Positions 1 through 8,920 of a stretch of DNA of 64,000 nucleotides are shown piece by piece. The notes under the pieces are model-generated. The model did not search any database. It had not been told where the DNA came from and saw only the letters and a program-made list of their open reading frames with translations. Position numbers and translations under genes: made by a program. Source of the DNA: Pseudomonadales bacterium (GTDB lineage: Bacteria > Pseudomonadota > Gammaproteobacteria > Pseudomonadales > Azotimanducaceae); the NCBI GenBank assembly GCA_028281005.1, contig JANQKS010000079.1, positions 40,024 to 104,023 of the forward strand. Reading direction: 5' to 3'. Within the stretch, counting starts at the first letter, position 1. Every line of letters starts with the position of its first letter.

Positions 1-144
1 TGCAACCTGTGTTATCCGGGCAAATCACCGTCCCGTAAGCTCCGTTAGGACCACCGCACACTGCAGCATCACGGTGAAGATCCGCCGGCAAAAGTGTGAC
101 CCATGTCACGCTTGTGGCGCTCGGCAAGGTATACAGTCGCGTCT

Positions 145-414
145 ATGCGCGAAGAAGACGAACAATCCAACGTCCGCCACTTTCGTATGGCCCATCGCTA
201 TTTCTGCGAAAACGGCCAATGGTGGTTTTCCACCCGCGAAGGCGAAGAAGGCCCTTATCCCAGCCGTGAGGCGGCGGAGACGGCCATGCAGCGCTATGTG
301 GATTCCATCAATGCGATGAAAGAATACAAGAAGAAGCATGCTGAACGCTTCGCCAAAGACTCAGAAAAAGAAGTTGACCGCTCCATTTGGAACCAACAGA
401 TCGACACCCTTTAA
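145..414 (+). CDS. DUF6316-like small protein
   Basis: An 89-residue soluble protein of unknown function. The core reads HRYFCENGQWWFSTREGEEGP, followed by a helix beginning SREAAETAMQRYV, which resembles the DUF6316 family of gammaproteobacterial proteins. The tail is rich in Lys, Glu and Arg and looks helical. An in-frame ATG at 103 also exists, but the family-like sequence begins just after the ATG at 145, so I chose that one; no strong Shine-Dalgarno sequence decides it. It is convergent with the acetyltransferase-like gene downstream. No signal peptide or membrane segment is visible. Confidence 0.6.
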   Translation: MREEDEQSNVRHFRMAHRYFCENGQWWFSTREGEEGPYPSREAAETAMQRYVDSINAMKEYKKKHAERFAKDSEKEVDRSIWNQQIDTL

Positions 415-430
415 CACTTCCTAACTCGCC

Positions 431-1180
431 CTAACACGTCCAGATTGTCAGTTCGCCGACAGCTTTGAAGCCTATCTCACGCAGCTGCTGAACCCTCGCA
501 GGGTCACGCTCGTAACCCACAACACCCAGGTTCGGAAACTGATTGGCCGTGTAGGCCAGACACGCACGCACCGCGCTGGTCGCGCCAAACCAGTTTGAGA
601 TGCCCATTGCACCTATTACATCTTTGGCACCTATTGCGGCACCAATTGCACCTGTGCTTTTGTTAATGGCTAAGCCGCCGGCGATCTTGCCATGGCTTTC
701 GACATATAGCAGCCGCACAAGGGGGTTCTCCAGCAGCGCTGGACGGAATATTTGTGCACCCGGCGGAGTCTCACCCCAAGCCTCTACCCATTGTGTTAAC
801 TCGCTTGCGGTGCACACCACACAGACCTGTGTGTGGTCGATGCGAAGCGGTCCAATCTGCGCCGCCGGGGGTATGGCAATCCACTGCGCTTCAAACAGTA
901 CACTAAAGCCGTTGGGCGCTAATTGATGGCAACCGTGGGCGTCTTTGATGCTCCAGCTGGCAGGTGTTTGCGTCTGCTGGAGCGCTTCGTGGATTTCTTC
1001 GATGAGTGCATCCGGCTGGGCGCCGCTGGCGACCAGGTTGGAATGGAATGGCGGCAGCGGCACCTTGGACCACCAGTGGTGTTCATCGACGTGGAAAGGC
1101 AGCCGCCAGCTATTGGCTTGCGCGGTGTACCAATCCTTGTTGTTGCGGATTGCGATACTGCACCAATCGGAGTCGTACAT
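431..1180 (-). CDS. GNAT-like acetyltransferase-family protein
   Basis: A 249-residue soluble protein. The second half looks like a GNAT fold: VRLLYVESHGKIAGGLAIN suggests the central strands, then a Gly/Ala-rich stretch (IGAAIGAKDVIGAMGISNW), then a C-terminal part with NLGVVGYERDPARVQQLREIGFK, the usual 'xxGF' ending of GNAT proteins. The N-terminal half carries HVDEHHWWSKVPLPPFHSNL, a pattern seen in proteins with a degenerate N-terminal acetyltransferase half. Substrate unknown. It starts 4 nt after the rluE-like stop and is probably the last gene of the minus-strand operon beginning at 5593. Confidence 0.55.
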   Translation of the reverse strand: MYDSDWCSIAIRNNKDWYTAQANSWRLPFHVDEHHWWSKVPLPPFHSNLVASGAQPDALIEEIHEALQQTQTPASWSIKDAHGCHQLAPNGFSVLFEAQWIAIPPAAQIGPLRIDHTQVCVVCTASELTQWVEAWGETPPGAQIFRPALLENPLVRLLYVESHGKIAGGLAINKSTGAIGAAIGAKDVIGAMGISNWFGATSAVRACLAYTANQFPNLGVVGYERDPARVQQLREIGFKAVGELTIWTC

Positions 1181-1184
1181 GGCC

Positions 1185-1730
1185 TCAGGCTTGTTCGATC
1201 AATCTGTATTCACCCGGAGACAATCCGTCGATGGTCCATGAGGCGACGCGGTAGCGTATTAAGCGCAACACAGGGAAACCAATTGCGGCGCACATGCGGC
1301 GCACTTGTCGATTCCTGCCTTCACTGATGGTGATCTCTAACCAGCTGTCGGGAACTTGTTTGCGCTGTCTAATGGGCGGTTGTCTCGACCATAACTGCGC
1401 TGGTGCGGCCATACGTCTGGCACGCGCTGGACGGGTGAGCCCGTCCTTGAGCTGCAACCCCTCACACAAGGGTGCGATGGCCTGCTCATCCGGTTCCCCT
1501 TCGACCTGGGCCCAATAGGTTTTAGTCACCTTAAAATCGGGATGGGTGATCTTGTGTTGCAATGAAGCTGAATCAGTCAGCATGAGCAGGCCTTCGCTGT
1601 CGCGGTCGAGGCGTCCGGCCACGTAAACGTCTGGAATGTCGATGTAGCTTTGCAACGTTGCGCGATGGGTTTTGTCGGTAAACTGCGACAGCACGTTGTA
1701 AGGCTTGTTGAAAAGGACAATGCGGGACAT
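1185..1730 (-). CDS. rluE: 23S rRNA pseudouridine synthase, RluE-type
   Basis: A 181-residue RsuA/RluB/RluE-family pseudouridine synthase. It opens with the family start MSRIVLFNKPYNVLSQFTD, and the catalytic motif GRLDRDSEGLLMLT (about residues 39-52) contains the active-site Asp. Later motifs are KTYWAQVEG and EGRNRQVRRMCAAIGFPVLRLIR, characteristic of the family. There is no N-terminal S4 domain, which fits the short RluE branch (U2457 of 23S rRNA in E. coli) better than RluB or RsuA. It lies 47 nt downstream of the LytTR regulator gene on the same strand. Confidence 0.85.
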   Translation of the reverse strand: MSRIVLFNKPYNVLSQFTDKTHRATLQSYIDIPDVYVAGRLDRDSEGLLMLTDSASLQHKITHPDFKVTKTYWAQVEGEPDEQAIAPLCEGLQLKDGLTRPARARRMAAPAQLWSRQPPIRQRKQVPDSWLEITISEGRNRQVRRMCAAIGFPVLRLIRYRVASWTIDGLSPGEYRLIEQA

Positions 1731-1777
1731 GGTGGATAGAGAATTGGCGTTTCTTGCGCTGCAGGTGGCACAACAGT

Positions 1778-2530
1778 CTACATCTGTTTGAATAAGTACC
1801 CATAACTCTGGGAGGACCGGAGCTTTTCCGGGCGTTCCCGCAGGGTCAGCGTAAAACGTCCGCGCAAATCACGTTTGGCCGCGGCAATCTGGTCCACGCG
1901 CACGATGGTGCCGCGGTGAATGCGCCAAAACTGCTGCGGATCTAATTCCTGTTCAAGCTCCTTGATACTTTTACGTACCACATAGTCACGCGCCGCCGTG
2001 GCAACGGTGGTGTATTTGTGATCCGCCTGGAAGAAGACAACGTCTGCCACCGCCACCAACTCGGTGGTGTCGTCTAATCCGGCCCGGATCCATTGCAAGC
2101 AATCCGATCGCGCAGGGTTTAAATCCCGCAACAGTGCTTGTAGCTGTTCGCGGGCAGCTAATAAGTCAGGGTCCTGTTGATGTGTCTGGAGGCGCGCGAT
2201 AGTGCACTGCAGACGTTCATCGCTTACCGGCTTGAGTAAATAGTCCACTGCCGCGCGCTCAAACGCCTCGACAGCAAACTCATCAAATGCAGTCACAAAC
2301 ACAATTTGTATATCTGCGGGTAACTCGGTGGCCACCTGTAAGCCGCTTAAGCCTGGCATTTGGATGTCCAAAAAAGCGATATCCGGCTCGGTTTCGTCGG
2401 CCAAAGCAATGGCCTGGCGGCCATTCACCGCAGTGCCAGTGATCTCAAGCTCCGGCCACAATTGCTGCAGTTTGCCGGCCAGGTAATCAATTAGGGTCTG
2501 TTCGTCGTCGACGATAATGGCGCTGGGCAT
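1778..2530 (-). CDS. LytTR-family response regulator
   Basis: A 250-residue two-component response regulator. An N-terminal receiver domain (about 1-120) has the acidic pair in IIVDDEQ, the phospho-acceptor Asp in PDIAFLDIQMPGLSG and the conserved Lys in YLLKPVSDERL. The C-terminal LytTR DNA-binding domain (about 150-250) includes VVFFQADHKYTTV and FWRIHRGTIVRVDQI. It starts 9 nt after the stop of the histidine kinase gene, so the two form a cognate pair of the LytS/LytR or AlgZ/AlgR type. The target is unknown; the carotenoid oxygenase gene in the same operon is a candidate. Confidence 0.9.
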   Translation of the reverse strand: MPSAIIVDDEQTLIDYLAGKLQQLWPELEITGTAVNGRQAIALADETEPDIAFLDIQMPGLSGLQVATELPADIQIVFVTAFDEFAVEAFERAAVDYLLKPVSDERLQCTIARLQTHQQDPDLLAAREQLQALLRDLNPARSDCLQWIRAGLDDTTELVAVADVVFFQADHKYTTVATAARDYVVRKSIKELEQELDPQQFWRIHRGTIVRVDQIAAAKRDLRGRFTLTLRERPEKLRSSQSYGYLFKQM

Positions 2531-2539
2531 GGCGCTATT

Positions 2540-3604
2540 TTAGTCCGCTTCAGCGAAGCTGTGCTCTAACGGCACACGTAGATTAGCCACCATGCCGTGC
2601 GGTTTATTTTCCGTCAACGTGAGGCTTGCCGCTTCCCCGTAGAGCGCCTGTAAACGTTCACGCACGTTGCGTAAGCCGGTGCCAGTACCTGGGTTAGATT
2701 GGGTCGCTTCAACCCCGTGTCCGGTGTCGGCGACGGTGATGTTCACACTGGCGTTGTCGGCGCACACGGCCACGTGAATGCTGCCACCGGTTTCATTGGG
2801 TTCGATGCCGTGGGTCACCGCATTTTCGATCAACGGCTGCACCAGCAGCGGTGGCAGCGGGTGGGCTTGCAGGTGGTTGGGGCAGTTAATGTCGTAGCTG
2901 ATGCGGCCTTGCATCCGGGTGGCTTGAATATCCAGGTATGCCTTACCGATGGTGATTTCTTCTGCGATGGTGGTGTCTTGTTGCCGTGTGCGTTTCAAGG
3001 TGGAGCGCAGCAGGGTGGTCAGGTTGAGCAGGGTTTGTTCTGCCACGTCCGGCTTGTTATGGATCAGCCCGGCAATATTGGATAACGTGTTGAAGAGGAA
3101 GTGGGGTTCTATCTGGGCTTGCAGCAGCCGCAACTCAGTTTCTGCCAGCAGCCGCTCGCGTTTCTCCTGTTCGGCGTGAGCTTTCGCCAGCTTCGCTTCC
3201 GCGTCCGCCAGGCGGCCACGGGTGCTGAAGATGGCGAAACCAACCACACCGAAGAAGGTGGTGATCACCAAAGTGTCGTACTCACCGATAAAAAAATGCC
3301 AGGCATCACCAAAAATGCCGACGCCGGAGACGATCAAACCAAAAGCCATACCTAAAGCAGTGAGAGGGATGGCGGCGACGTATGGGTTCATCCACCGCGC
3401 CAGCAGGTTGCCGAGCAACAAAAAGCTGAGATTGATCGACCAGCCGATGGAAAACGACATGAGCGCACTGGCCCAAAATGGCGTGCCGGTGAAGATCACC
3501 ACCAACAAGCTGATACCCAAACACAGCAGGCCGGTGAGTAGAAATGTCTTCACCGGCTCGGTGTCGATGGCGTTGAAGCTGAATTGTGGCTGCGGCTCGG
3601 ACAT
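2540..3604 (-). CDS. LytS/AlgZ-type sensor histidine kinase
   Basis: A 354-residue membrane sensor kinase. Several hydrophobic segments lie between about residues 20 and 140 (including VKTFLLTGLLCLGISLLVVIF), then a coiled linker of the type DAEAKLAKAHAEQEKRERLLAETE. The His_kinase motif QIEPHFLFNTLSNIAGLIH carries the phospho-acceptor His. The ATPase domain contains PPLLVQPLIENAVTHGIEP and TGTGLRNVRERL. An upstream in-frame ATG would run into the carotenoid oxygenase gene; the ATG at 3604, 10 nt after that stop, gives MSEPQPQFSFN and is preferred. No recognisable sensory domain other than the membrane region, so the signal is unknown. Confidence 0.88.
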   Translation of the reverse strand: MSEPQPQFSFNAIDTEPVKTFLLTGLLCLGISLLVVIFTGTPFWASALMSFSIGWSINLSFLLLGNLLARWMNPYVAAIPLTALGMAFGLIVSGVGIFGDAWHFFIGEYDTLVITTFFGVVGFAIFSTRGRLADAEAKLAKAHAEQEKRERLLAETELRLLQAQIEPHFLFNTLSNIAGLIHNKPDVAEQTLLNLTTLLRSTLKRTRQQDTTIAEEITIGKAYLDIQATRMQGRISYDINCPNHLQAHPLPPLLVQPLIENAVTHGIEPNETGGSIHVAVCADNASVNITVADTGHGVEATQSNPGTGTGLRNVRERLQALYGEAASLTLTENKPHGMVANLRVPLEHSFAEAD

Positions 3605-3614
3605 GTGGATGCGC

Positions 3615-5141
3615 TTACGCCTGAACAAATTTGCCGTGGAGGCCAAGCGGCAGTGCATAAGGTAGGCGGGCGGTGGCCACTGGCCCATCATCGACGGCTT
3701 CGACGTTGAATACATTCAGCAACATCTGCCCTTTGTGCCAATCCAACGCACTGCCTACGACCCATCCCTCACTTTCCGGTGTGCTGCCCGGTCGCGGCAC
3801 AAACAGATGTTCTTCAGGGATCTGTTGGTCGGGATAGCGATAGGAGCGCCGCTGGCCACTGTCTAGGTCCATGGTGCTCACTTCGTTTAAGTTCACGTGG
3901 GCCGGTTGTTTAAGCAGATGATTGCGCGACAGCATCACCACGCGGCGATACCGCTTGCCGCTGACGCGCGGATCGATGACGGGAAATTCGGATTCAAGGT
4001 GCATACCGAACATGGGCGCTTCGCTCACGCGTTTTGCCTTCGTATCGATCTGATATTGATGATGGTGCACGGTTGTACCCGGTGTGATGTTGCCGCGCAT
4101 GAGCTCACTAAAGCTGTCGATGACGGAGACCGGATCCGGGGAACGTGGTGCGTCGAAGCGGATCACCCCGGCTGTGTCCTCCCAAGCGTTGCCGTAGTGG
4201 AATACCCACTGGGCGGGCAAATCGAGCCAGTAGTGGTTGTCGAAATCGTTTTTGTCCACCACCAGCACCTTGGTGGGTTTGTCAGCGTGCCATTTATGCG
4301 CCGCTAAAAATGAGCCGGTGTTGGCATCAGGTTCGTAGTGCAGCGGGGGGATCATCAACACCAGATGACGTTCGGTCACCACAAAGTCGTGCACCATGCT
4401 CATGGCTTCGGCCTGGACTTTTCCCATTTTTACCACTTGGCCTTGCTTGTTGATGTGCCACAACACCAGCAAATTCGCCTGCGAGACATAGCCAAAGTTC
4501 CACAAGGTGCCGTCTGGCTCTACCCGTGGGTGGGCTGAAAACGGCACCCCCTGAGTGTGGTCTGAAAACGCATAGACGCCTTTTGTGTCTAGGCTTTCGG
4601 CGTCGATTTCCCATGGTGAACCTGCTTCCCACAAAGCCAGCAGTTTGCCGTGGTGGGGGAGGACGCTGATGTTGGCTACGTTGACCGCGTCGGCGCTGGT
4701 CACCGGCGCCGGATCGGGTAAATCGGAAGCGAAGCTGGAATAGAGCGGACGGCCGGCTTTGCGTTCGGCGGCAAGTTTGTAGGTCTGTACCATCTTACCT
4801 TTGTGCCTGACTCCTTCTGGCCCCATGAAGTAGCCCTGTACCATACCGTCACCGTCAAACAAGTGGCGGTAGCGGAAGCCCCCCACTTCATGTTGAGCAG
4901 GTCCGTTGCGATACAGCGTGCCGCGCAACTCCGCGGGCCATTTGCCGGACACCTCAGCGTCTGCGGCAAAAGCATCTTGTGTGACGCTGCGGTAGCCGAG
5001 CAGCCAGGGGTGGTCCTGCAAGGCCTGCTGAAACTGCTCAGCCCAAGAGGAGGTGTTAGCGGCCGCCGGCCGCCAGGCTCCGGCACCGGCGGTAAACCCG
5101 GCTAAGGCCAACAATGAGCGATTGAAGCTTCTACGTTTCAT
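3615..5141 (-). CDS. Carotenoid oxygenase family protein, exported
   Basis: A 508-residue non-heme iron carotenoid or stilbene cleavage dioxygenase. The N-terminus MKRRSFNRSLLALAGFTAGA looks like a signal peptide of Tat character. The four expected iron-ligand histidines are visible: H204 in FSAHPRVEPDG, H251 in MVHDFVVTE, H315 in FHYGNAWED and H502 in LGLHGKF. LYRNGPAQHEVGG and HLFDGDGMVQGY are also family hallmarks. The start overlaps the DUF2141 stop by 4 nt, and a LytS/LytR pair follows on the same strand. No carotenoid synthesis gene is in the window, so the substrate may be imported, dietary or a lignostilbene. An exported location is unusual for this family. Confidence 0.88.
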   Translation of the reverse strand: MKRRSFNRSLLALAGFTAGAGAWRPAAANTSSWAEQFQQALQDHPWLLGYRSVTQDAFAADAEVSGKWPAELRGTLYRNGPAQHEVGGFRYRHLFDGDGMVQGYFMGPEGVRHKGKMVQTYKLAAERKAGRPLYSSFASDLPDPAPVTSADAVNVANISVLPHHGKLLALWEAGSPWEIDAESLDTKGVYAFSDHTQGVPFSAHPRVEPDGTLWNFGYVSQANLLVLWHINKQGQVVKMGKVQAEAMSMVHDFVVTERHLVLMIPPLHYEPDANTGSFLAAHKWHADKPTKVLVVDKNDFDNHYWLDLPAQWVFHYGNAWEDTAGVIRFDAPRSPDPVSVIDSFSELMRGNITPGTTVHHHQYQIDTKAKRVSEAPMFGMHLESEFPVIDPRVSGKRYRRVVMLSRNHLLKQPAHVNLNEVSTMDLDSGQRRSYRYPDQQIPEEHLFVPRPGSTPESEGWVVGSALDWHKGQMLLNVFNVEAVDDGPVATARLPYALPLGLHGKFVQA

Positions 5142-5593
5142 TTAGACAGCTCCAAACTGTGGGTGGTGTCCCCGCTCACGGTGAACTTTACGTCTTCCCA
5201 CTTCGGCGGACCAAAGTTACCGCGGGCGTTGTTGGACATGGCCCAGGGTTCTGTGGGCATGCCGATGAAGTTACTGTCGAGTTCGCCGTTGCCGTTCACG
5301 TCATGCATTACCTGGATGGCATATTCACCATCGTCCAAGCCGCTGGCGACAAATGTCATGTCACCCGTTTGCGCCGGTTGCATGAGAGCGGCAGCGGGAG
5401 GTTGTTCTTCTTTAAAACCTTGTTCGCCGGCCAACACCGCCACCATCACTGAGCCTTCGGCTTCAGTGACGTTGCTGACCACGATGGTTAACGTTGCAGC
5501 CGCGATGCTTTGCGTGAGCATCAGGCAGTACAGCGTGGCGCCGGTAATGAGTACCGTTCTCAATTTGGGTAGTGTAAGTGGGTTGAAATACAT
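5138..5593 (-). CDS. DUF2141-family secreted protein
   Basis: A 151-residue secreted protein. A signal peptide covers roughly residues 1-32 (LRTVLITGATLYCLMLTQSI then AAATL). The mature part is a small beta-sandwich with LDDGEYAIQVMHDVNGNGELDSNFIGMPTEPWAMSNNA, the signature region of DUF2141. The start is set at the ATG preceded by GGAGCC rather than the ATG 36 nt upstream. Its stop overlaps the start of the carotenoid oxygenase gene (ATGA), so the two are translationally coupled, and DUF2141 proteins have been seen near carotenoid enzymes. Function unknown; possibly an accessory or lipid-binding protein for the oxygenase. Confidence 0.75.
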   Translation of the reverse strand: MYFNPLTLPKLRTVLITGATLYCLMLTQSIAAATLTIVVSNVTEAEGSVMVAVLAGEQGFKEEQPPAAALMQPAQTGDMTFVASGLDDGEYAIQVMHDVNGNGELDSNFIGMPTEPWAMSNNARGNFGPPKWEDVKFTVSGDTTHSLELSK

Positions 5594-5789
5594 GTCTAAA
5601 GGCTCCTTAGCTTGGCTTGTATACCACACTAGGGGCTAAGCAGCTTCAGTGGGGCCGATTGCGACGAATTGGTAATCAGCCGGGTGGAGCGGTCATGCAC
5701 GGTTTGAAACGGCAGGGAAAAATTGCGCAGAGGTGAGACAAGCAGGGCGCCGCGGCGACGCCCCGTGTGCGGCTTTGGAGTAGGCCCGC

Positions 5790-6284
5790 TTAGTTGACGG
5801 AGCGTTTGCGGCCGGGCGCGCGCTGCTCGCCGATCACTGGTCCCCAATCTGCCATCAACGCGTTGCGCAGCTGATTGACCGTTTCATAACCCAAGCGCAT
5901 GGCGAGGGTCTGCTCCGCACCCCGTAAAGTTTGCATGGCTTGATTAATCAATGCGGAGCCACGCTCACTAAAGACGATGCGGTTGGCTCGCTTGTCGCTT
6001 GGGTCAGGAATCTGCGTCACCAAATCATCGGCTTCCAAGTCGTTGATTTGCTGCTGTATGGCTTGACGGCTCACACCCAATGCCCGTGCTAACTCCGCCG
6101 CTCGAGTGACGCCGTTTGAGATATGAATCAGAATCATGGTTTGAGTACGTGTTCGTGGGCGATAACCCGCACGTTGCAATCCATTCTGTAGACTTTCATC
6201 CATCCAATAGTAGGCGCGCAATAACCCGCGCATCAGCACTTCCGGTGGAAGCTCGTCGTTGGTGTCGTTGTCGTAGCCGCTCAT
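5790..6284 (-). CDS. MarR-family transcriptional regulator
   Basis: A 164-residue MarR-type winged-helix regulator. The HTH region reads THAARALGVSRQAIQQQINDLE-like (here VTRAAELARALGVSRQ, about residues 62-77). It is followed by a wing DDLVTQIPDPSDKRANRIVFS, whose D-x-R motif is the MarR wing signature. The ATG at 6284 has an upstream GGGG and is preferred to the ATG at 6353. It is divergent from the nitroreductase/MFS pair, a usual arrangement for a repressor of a detoxification operon. The intergenic space (6285-6517) would hold its operator. Confidence 0.85.
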   Translation of the reverse strand: MSGYDNDTNDELPPEVLMRGLLRAYYWMDESLQNGLQRAGYRPRTRTQTMILIHISNGVTRAAELARALGVSRQAIQQQINDLEADDLVTQIPDPSDKRANRIVFSERGSALINQAMQTLRGAEQTLAMRLGYETVNQLRNALMADWGPVIGEQRAPGRKRSVN

Positions 6285-6338
6285 GTATGCCCCTTTGAGT
6301 CCGTGCGGGAATGGCGCGTGTTCCTTGTCATGCCCTGT

Positions 6339-6354
6339 CATGCTTGCTTGCATG
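6339..6354. promoter_or_regulatory. Inverted repeat near marR start, possible operator
   Basis: CATGC - 6 nt - GCATG lies 55 nt upstream of the marR-like start, in the divergent intergenic region. MarR proteins usually bind short inverted repeats close to their own promoter. The arms are only 5 bp and no promoter hexamers could be fixed beside it, so this is a weak candidate. Confidence 0.2.
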
Positions 6355-6450
6355 CCCTTTACGCGGGTATCACGTGCAGCGCCGTTGGGGTATTGTTGCT
6401 TAAATACGGGGACTCAGGCAACCTGCTTGTCCACCCCTTTTCAAGGCGGT

Positions 6451-6480
6451 TAGATCAGGAGAGATCAGGAGAAATCAGGC
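6451..6480 (+). repeat. Three 10-bp direct repeats upstream of the nitroreductase gene
   Basis: Three consecutive 10-bp units (tagatcagga, gagatcagga, gaaatcaggc) end 37 nt before the nitroreductase ATG. The spacing puts each unit on the same face of the helix. Whether they bind a protein or are a slippage product cannot be told from sequence. Similar short tandem units occur upstream of other genes in this window (9487, 18243, 41211). Confidence 0.5.
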
Positions 6481-6517
6481 AGCTGCAGTAAGCTAAACGG
6501 CGGCTAGGGGAGAGATC

Positions 6518-7180
6518 ATGGAACTGTACGATGTCATGCGCACCACGTTCGCGGCGCGGGAATTTACTCACGACCCGGTTTCGGATGAGGTGCTGCAAAA
6601 GATTTTCGACAACGCCCGCTTTGCGCCCAGCGGCGGCAATCGCCAGGGCTGGAAAGTAGTGGTTGTGCGCGAGGCGGACACGAAGCGCGCCCTGGTGCCA
6701 TTGATAGAGCCGACGTTGCAGCGCTACTGGGCTCAGGTGCAGGCCGGGGAAGCACCTTGGAACACGATTCATCCTACTCAACTCAGCGAAGCAGACATTG
6801 CCGCCACCGGGTTTCCGCGAGCCTTGGTAGAGAGTATTTCCATGGCGCCGGTGGTGTTGTTGGTCTTTGTTGATCTTTCCGTGGTGGCTTCATTCGATAG
6901 CGGCTTGGACCGCGTGGGTGTGATCAGCGGCGCGTCGATCTATCCGTTTGTGTGGAATATTTTGTTAGCCGCGCGTAACGAAGGTTATGGTGGTACCTTA
7001 ACCACCTTTGTCGGCGGGCAGGAAGGTGCGCTGAAGACGCTGGTAGGGGTGCCTGATGAGTATGCCTTCGCGGCCATGTTGCCGCTGGGTAAGCCGGTCA
7101 AGCAATTGACTAAGCTTAAGCGCAAGGCGGTGCAGGACTTTGCCGTACGCGAGCGTTTTGACGGGGAGCCATTGGCTTAA
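6518..7180 (+). CDS. Nitroreductase-family FMN oxidoreductase
   Basis: A 220-residue nitroreductase-fold protein. The N-terminal FMN-binding signature is seen in RTTFAAREFTHDPVSDEVLQ and FAPSGGNRQGWKVVVVRE. The C-terminal part has VWNILLAARNEGYGGTLTTFV and AAMLPLGKPVKQLTKLKRK, the typical end of the fold. A Shine-Dalgarno GGGGAGA precedes the ATG. It lies 44 nt upstream of an MFS gene and divergent to a MarR regulator. The three could form a module handling a nitro- or quinone-type compound, but the substrate is not evident. Confidence 0.85.
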   Translation: MELYDVMRTTFAAREFTHDPVSDEVLQKIFDNARFAPSGGNRQGWKVVVVREADTKRALVPLIEPTLQRYWAQVQAGEAPWNTIHPTQLSEADIAATGFPRALVESISMAPVVLLVFVDLSVVASFDSGLDRVGVISGASIYPFVWNILLAARNEGYGGTLTTFVGGQEGALKTLVGVPDEYAFAAMLPLGKPVKQLTKLKRKAVQDFAVRERFDGEPLA

Positions 7181-7224
7181 CCGGAAATCCGGCGGGGGTC
7201 GCCGGGTCGAATCTAGGGGAGAAT

Positions 7225-8838
7225 ATGTCTGACAACAATAAGCTGGCTGGGGAACGCCCCGGCGCCGAACTGGTGAACTCAAAATACGCGCGTTATGTGC
7301 TGTTTGTGCTGATCATCGTTTATGTCTTTAACTTTATAGACCGCCAAATCATTTCCATTCTGGCTGAAGAGATCAAGGCGGATCTTGGCATTGGTGATGC
7401 CGAAATCGGATTTTTGTACGGCACTGCCTTTGCCATCTTTTACGCCGTGTTTGGGATTCCCCTGGGTAAGCTTGCGGATGTGTGGAACCGCAAAAGTCTG
7501 ATCGCCATCGGCTTATCGTTCTGGAGTTTGATGACGGCCCTGTCGGGGTTTGCGAAAAGCTACCCGGCCCTAGCCGCTTGCCGCTTTGGCGTGGGGGTGG
7601 GTGAAGCCAGCGCAACCCCGGCGGCTTTTTCCATGCTGTCGGATTATTTCTCGCCCAAAGTCCGCGCCACGGTATTGGCCATCTACTCCAGCGGCATCTA
7701 CATCGGTGCCGGTGTGGGGTTGTTCCTGGGCGGTGCGGTGGTGGAAGCCTGGTATGCCTGGTATCCGGATCCGGCGGCGGCCCCGCTGGGACTGAAACCC
7801 TGGCAGGCCGCATTTTTAACCGTCGGGCTGCCTGGCATATTGGTGGCGGTCTGGGTGTGGACCATACGAGAACCGATTAGAGGCATCAGCGAAGGGCTGG
7901 TCACCCCCGCGCACCCGCAACCCTTTAAAGCCACTCAAAATACCCTGTTCAGTGTGTTGCCGGGGCTTTCCCTATGGACGTTATTTCAAGCCGGTGGTGT
8001 GCGCGCTGTGCTCAATAATCTGCTGCTGTTGGCAGTGGTGGTTGCACTGTTTTACGGCCTGTATTGGGTGATGCCCACCGCATTGCAATGGATTGCTCTG
8101 GGCACCGGTGTCTATATCACCGTCAGTTGGGTGCAGTATTTAAAACTTAACGATCCGGCCTGTTTTGCCATGATGTTTAAGTCGAAAGCTTTTGTGACCG
8201 TCACCATCGGTTTTCCCGCCGTTTCTTTTGTGACCTATGGCATTGGTTTCTGGTCGCCGCCGTTTATGCAACGGGTACATGGTGAATCCATCGCGGATGC
8301 CGGTTTGTTTCTGGGTTTAGGCGCAGCCATTGGTGGCTTTATCGGCATTGTGCTCGGTGGCTTTTTAGCGGACGCGTGGAAAGCCCGCAGCGCCAATGCG
8401 CGCATCTACATTGGGCTTGCCATACCGGTGTTGTCTCTGCCGTTTGCGCTTGGGTTTTTATACGCGGACAACGCGGTGACAGCCTATATATGCAGTTTTG
8501 TGTTTAGCATCTTGTCACCCGCGTGGATCGGTGCAGCCACCAGCACGATTAACGATTTGGTGATGCCGCGCATGCGGGCTACGGCCTCGGCTTATTACGT
8601 GTTGATGAACACCTTCCTGGGTTTGGCGTTAGGGCCTTACCTGATGGGGCAGTTGAGTGATCTAAACATGTCCAGCGGCATGGCGCCGGGCGCAGCGCTG
8701 CAGTCTGCGGTGACGTGGGGGCTGGTGGCGTTTGCGGTCAGTGCAGTGTTTTTGTTGGCCGCATTGCGTTACCTCGCGGATGATGAAGCCACCCGGGTTG
8801 AGCGCGCACGTGCCTTGGGAGAGCCCGACCCGGTTTAA
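7225..8838 (+). CDS. MFS transporter, spinster-like
   Basis: A 537-residue major facilitator protein with about 12 hydrophobic segments. The first half has FNFIDRQIISILAEEIKADL (TM1 and following loop), then GIPLGKLADVWNRKSLIAIG, the MFS motif A, and GVGVGEASATPAAFSMLSDYF, typical of the spinster-like group. A long middle region (about residues 215-310) contains extra hydrophobic segments, which makes it longer than a standard MFS protein. The start ATG has GGGGAGA upstream. It follows the nitroreductase gene by 44 nt. Substrate unknown. Confidence 0.85.
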   Translation: MSDNNKLAGERPGAELVNSKYARYVLFVLIIVYVFNFIDRQIISILAEEIKADLGIGDAEIGFLYGTAFAIFYAVFGIPLGKLADVWNRKSLIAIGLSFWSLMTALSGFAKSYPALAACRFGVGVGEASATPAAFSMLSDYFSPKVRATVLAIYSSGIYIGAGVGLFLGGAVVEAWYAWYPDPAAAPLGLKPWQAAFLTVGLPGILVAVWVWTIREPIRGISEGLVTPAHPQPFKATQNTLFSVLPGLSLWTLFQAGGVRAVLNNLLLLAVVVALFYGLYWVMPTALQWIALGTGVYITVSWVQYLKLNDPACFAMMFKSKAFVTVTIGFPAVSFVTYGIGFWSPPFMQRVHGESIADAGLFLGLGAAIGGFIGIVLGGFLADAWKARSANARIYIGLAIPVLSLPFALGFLYADNAVTAYICSFVFSILSPAWIGAATSTINDLVMPRMRATASAYYVLMNTFLGLALGPYLMGQLSDLNMSSGMAPGAALQSAVTWGLVAFAVSAVFLLAALRYLADDEATRVERARALGEPDPV

Positions 8839-8920
8839 ATTTTGTCTGCATAACGGAGTTTTGTTGCGCACGCGCAGATGTTGATGCACTCTGTGCGGTC
8901 CACTGCAAGGGAAGCAAAAC

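Noticed and set aside
1..144. Possible gene in the first 144 bases
   Set aside because: Only short overlapping frames are visible and none has recognisable content; nothing could be annotated there.
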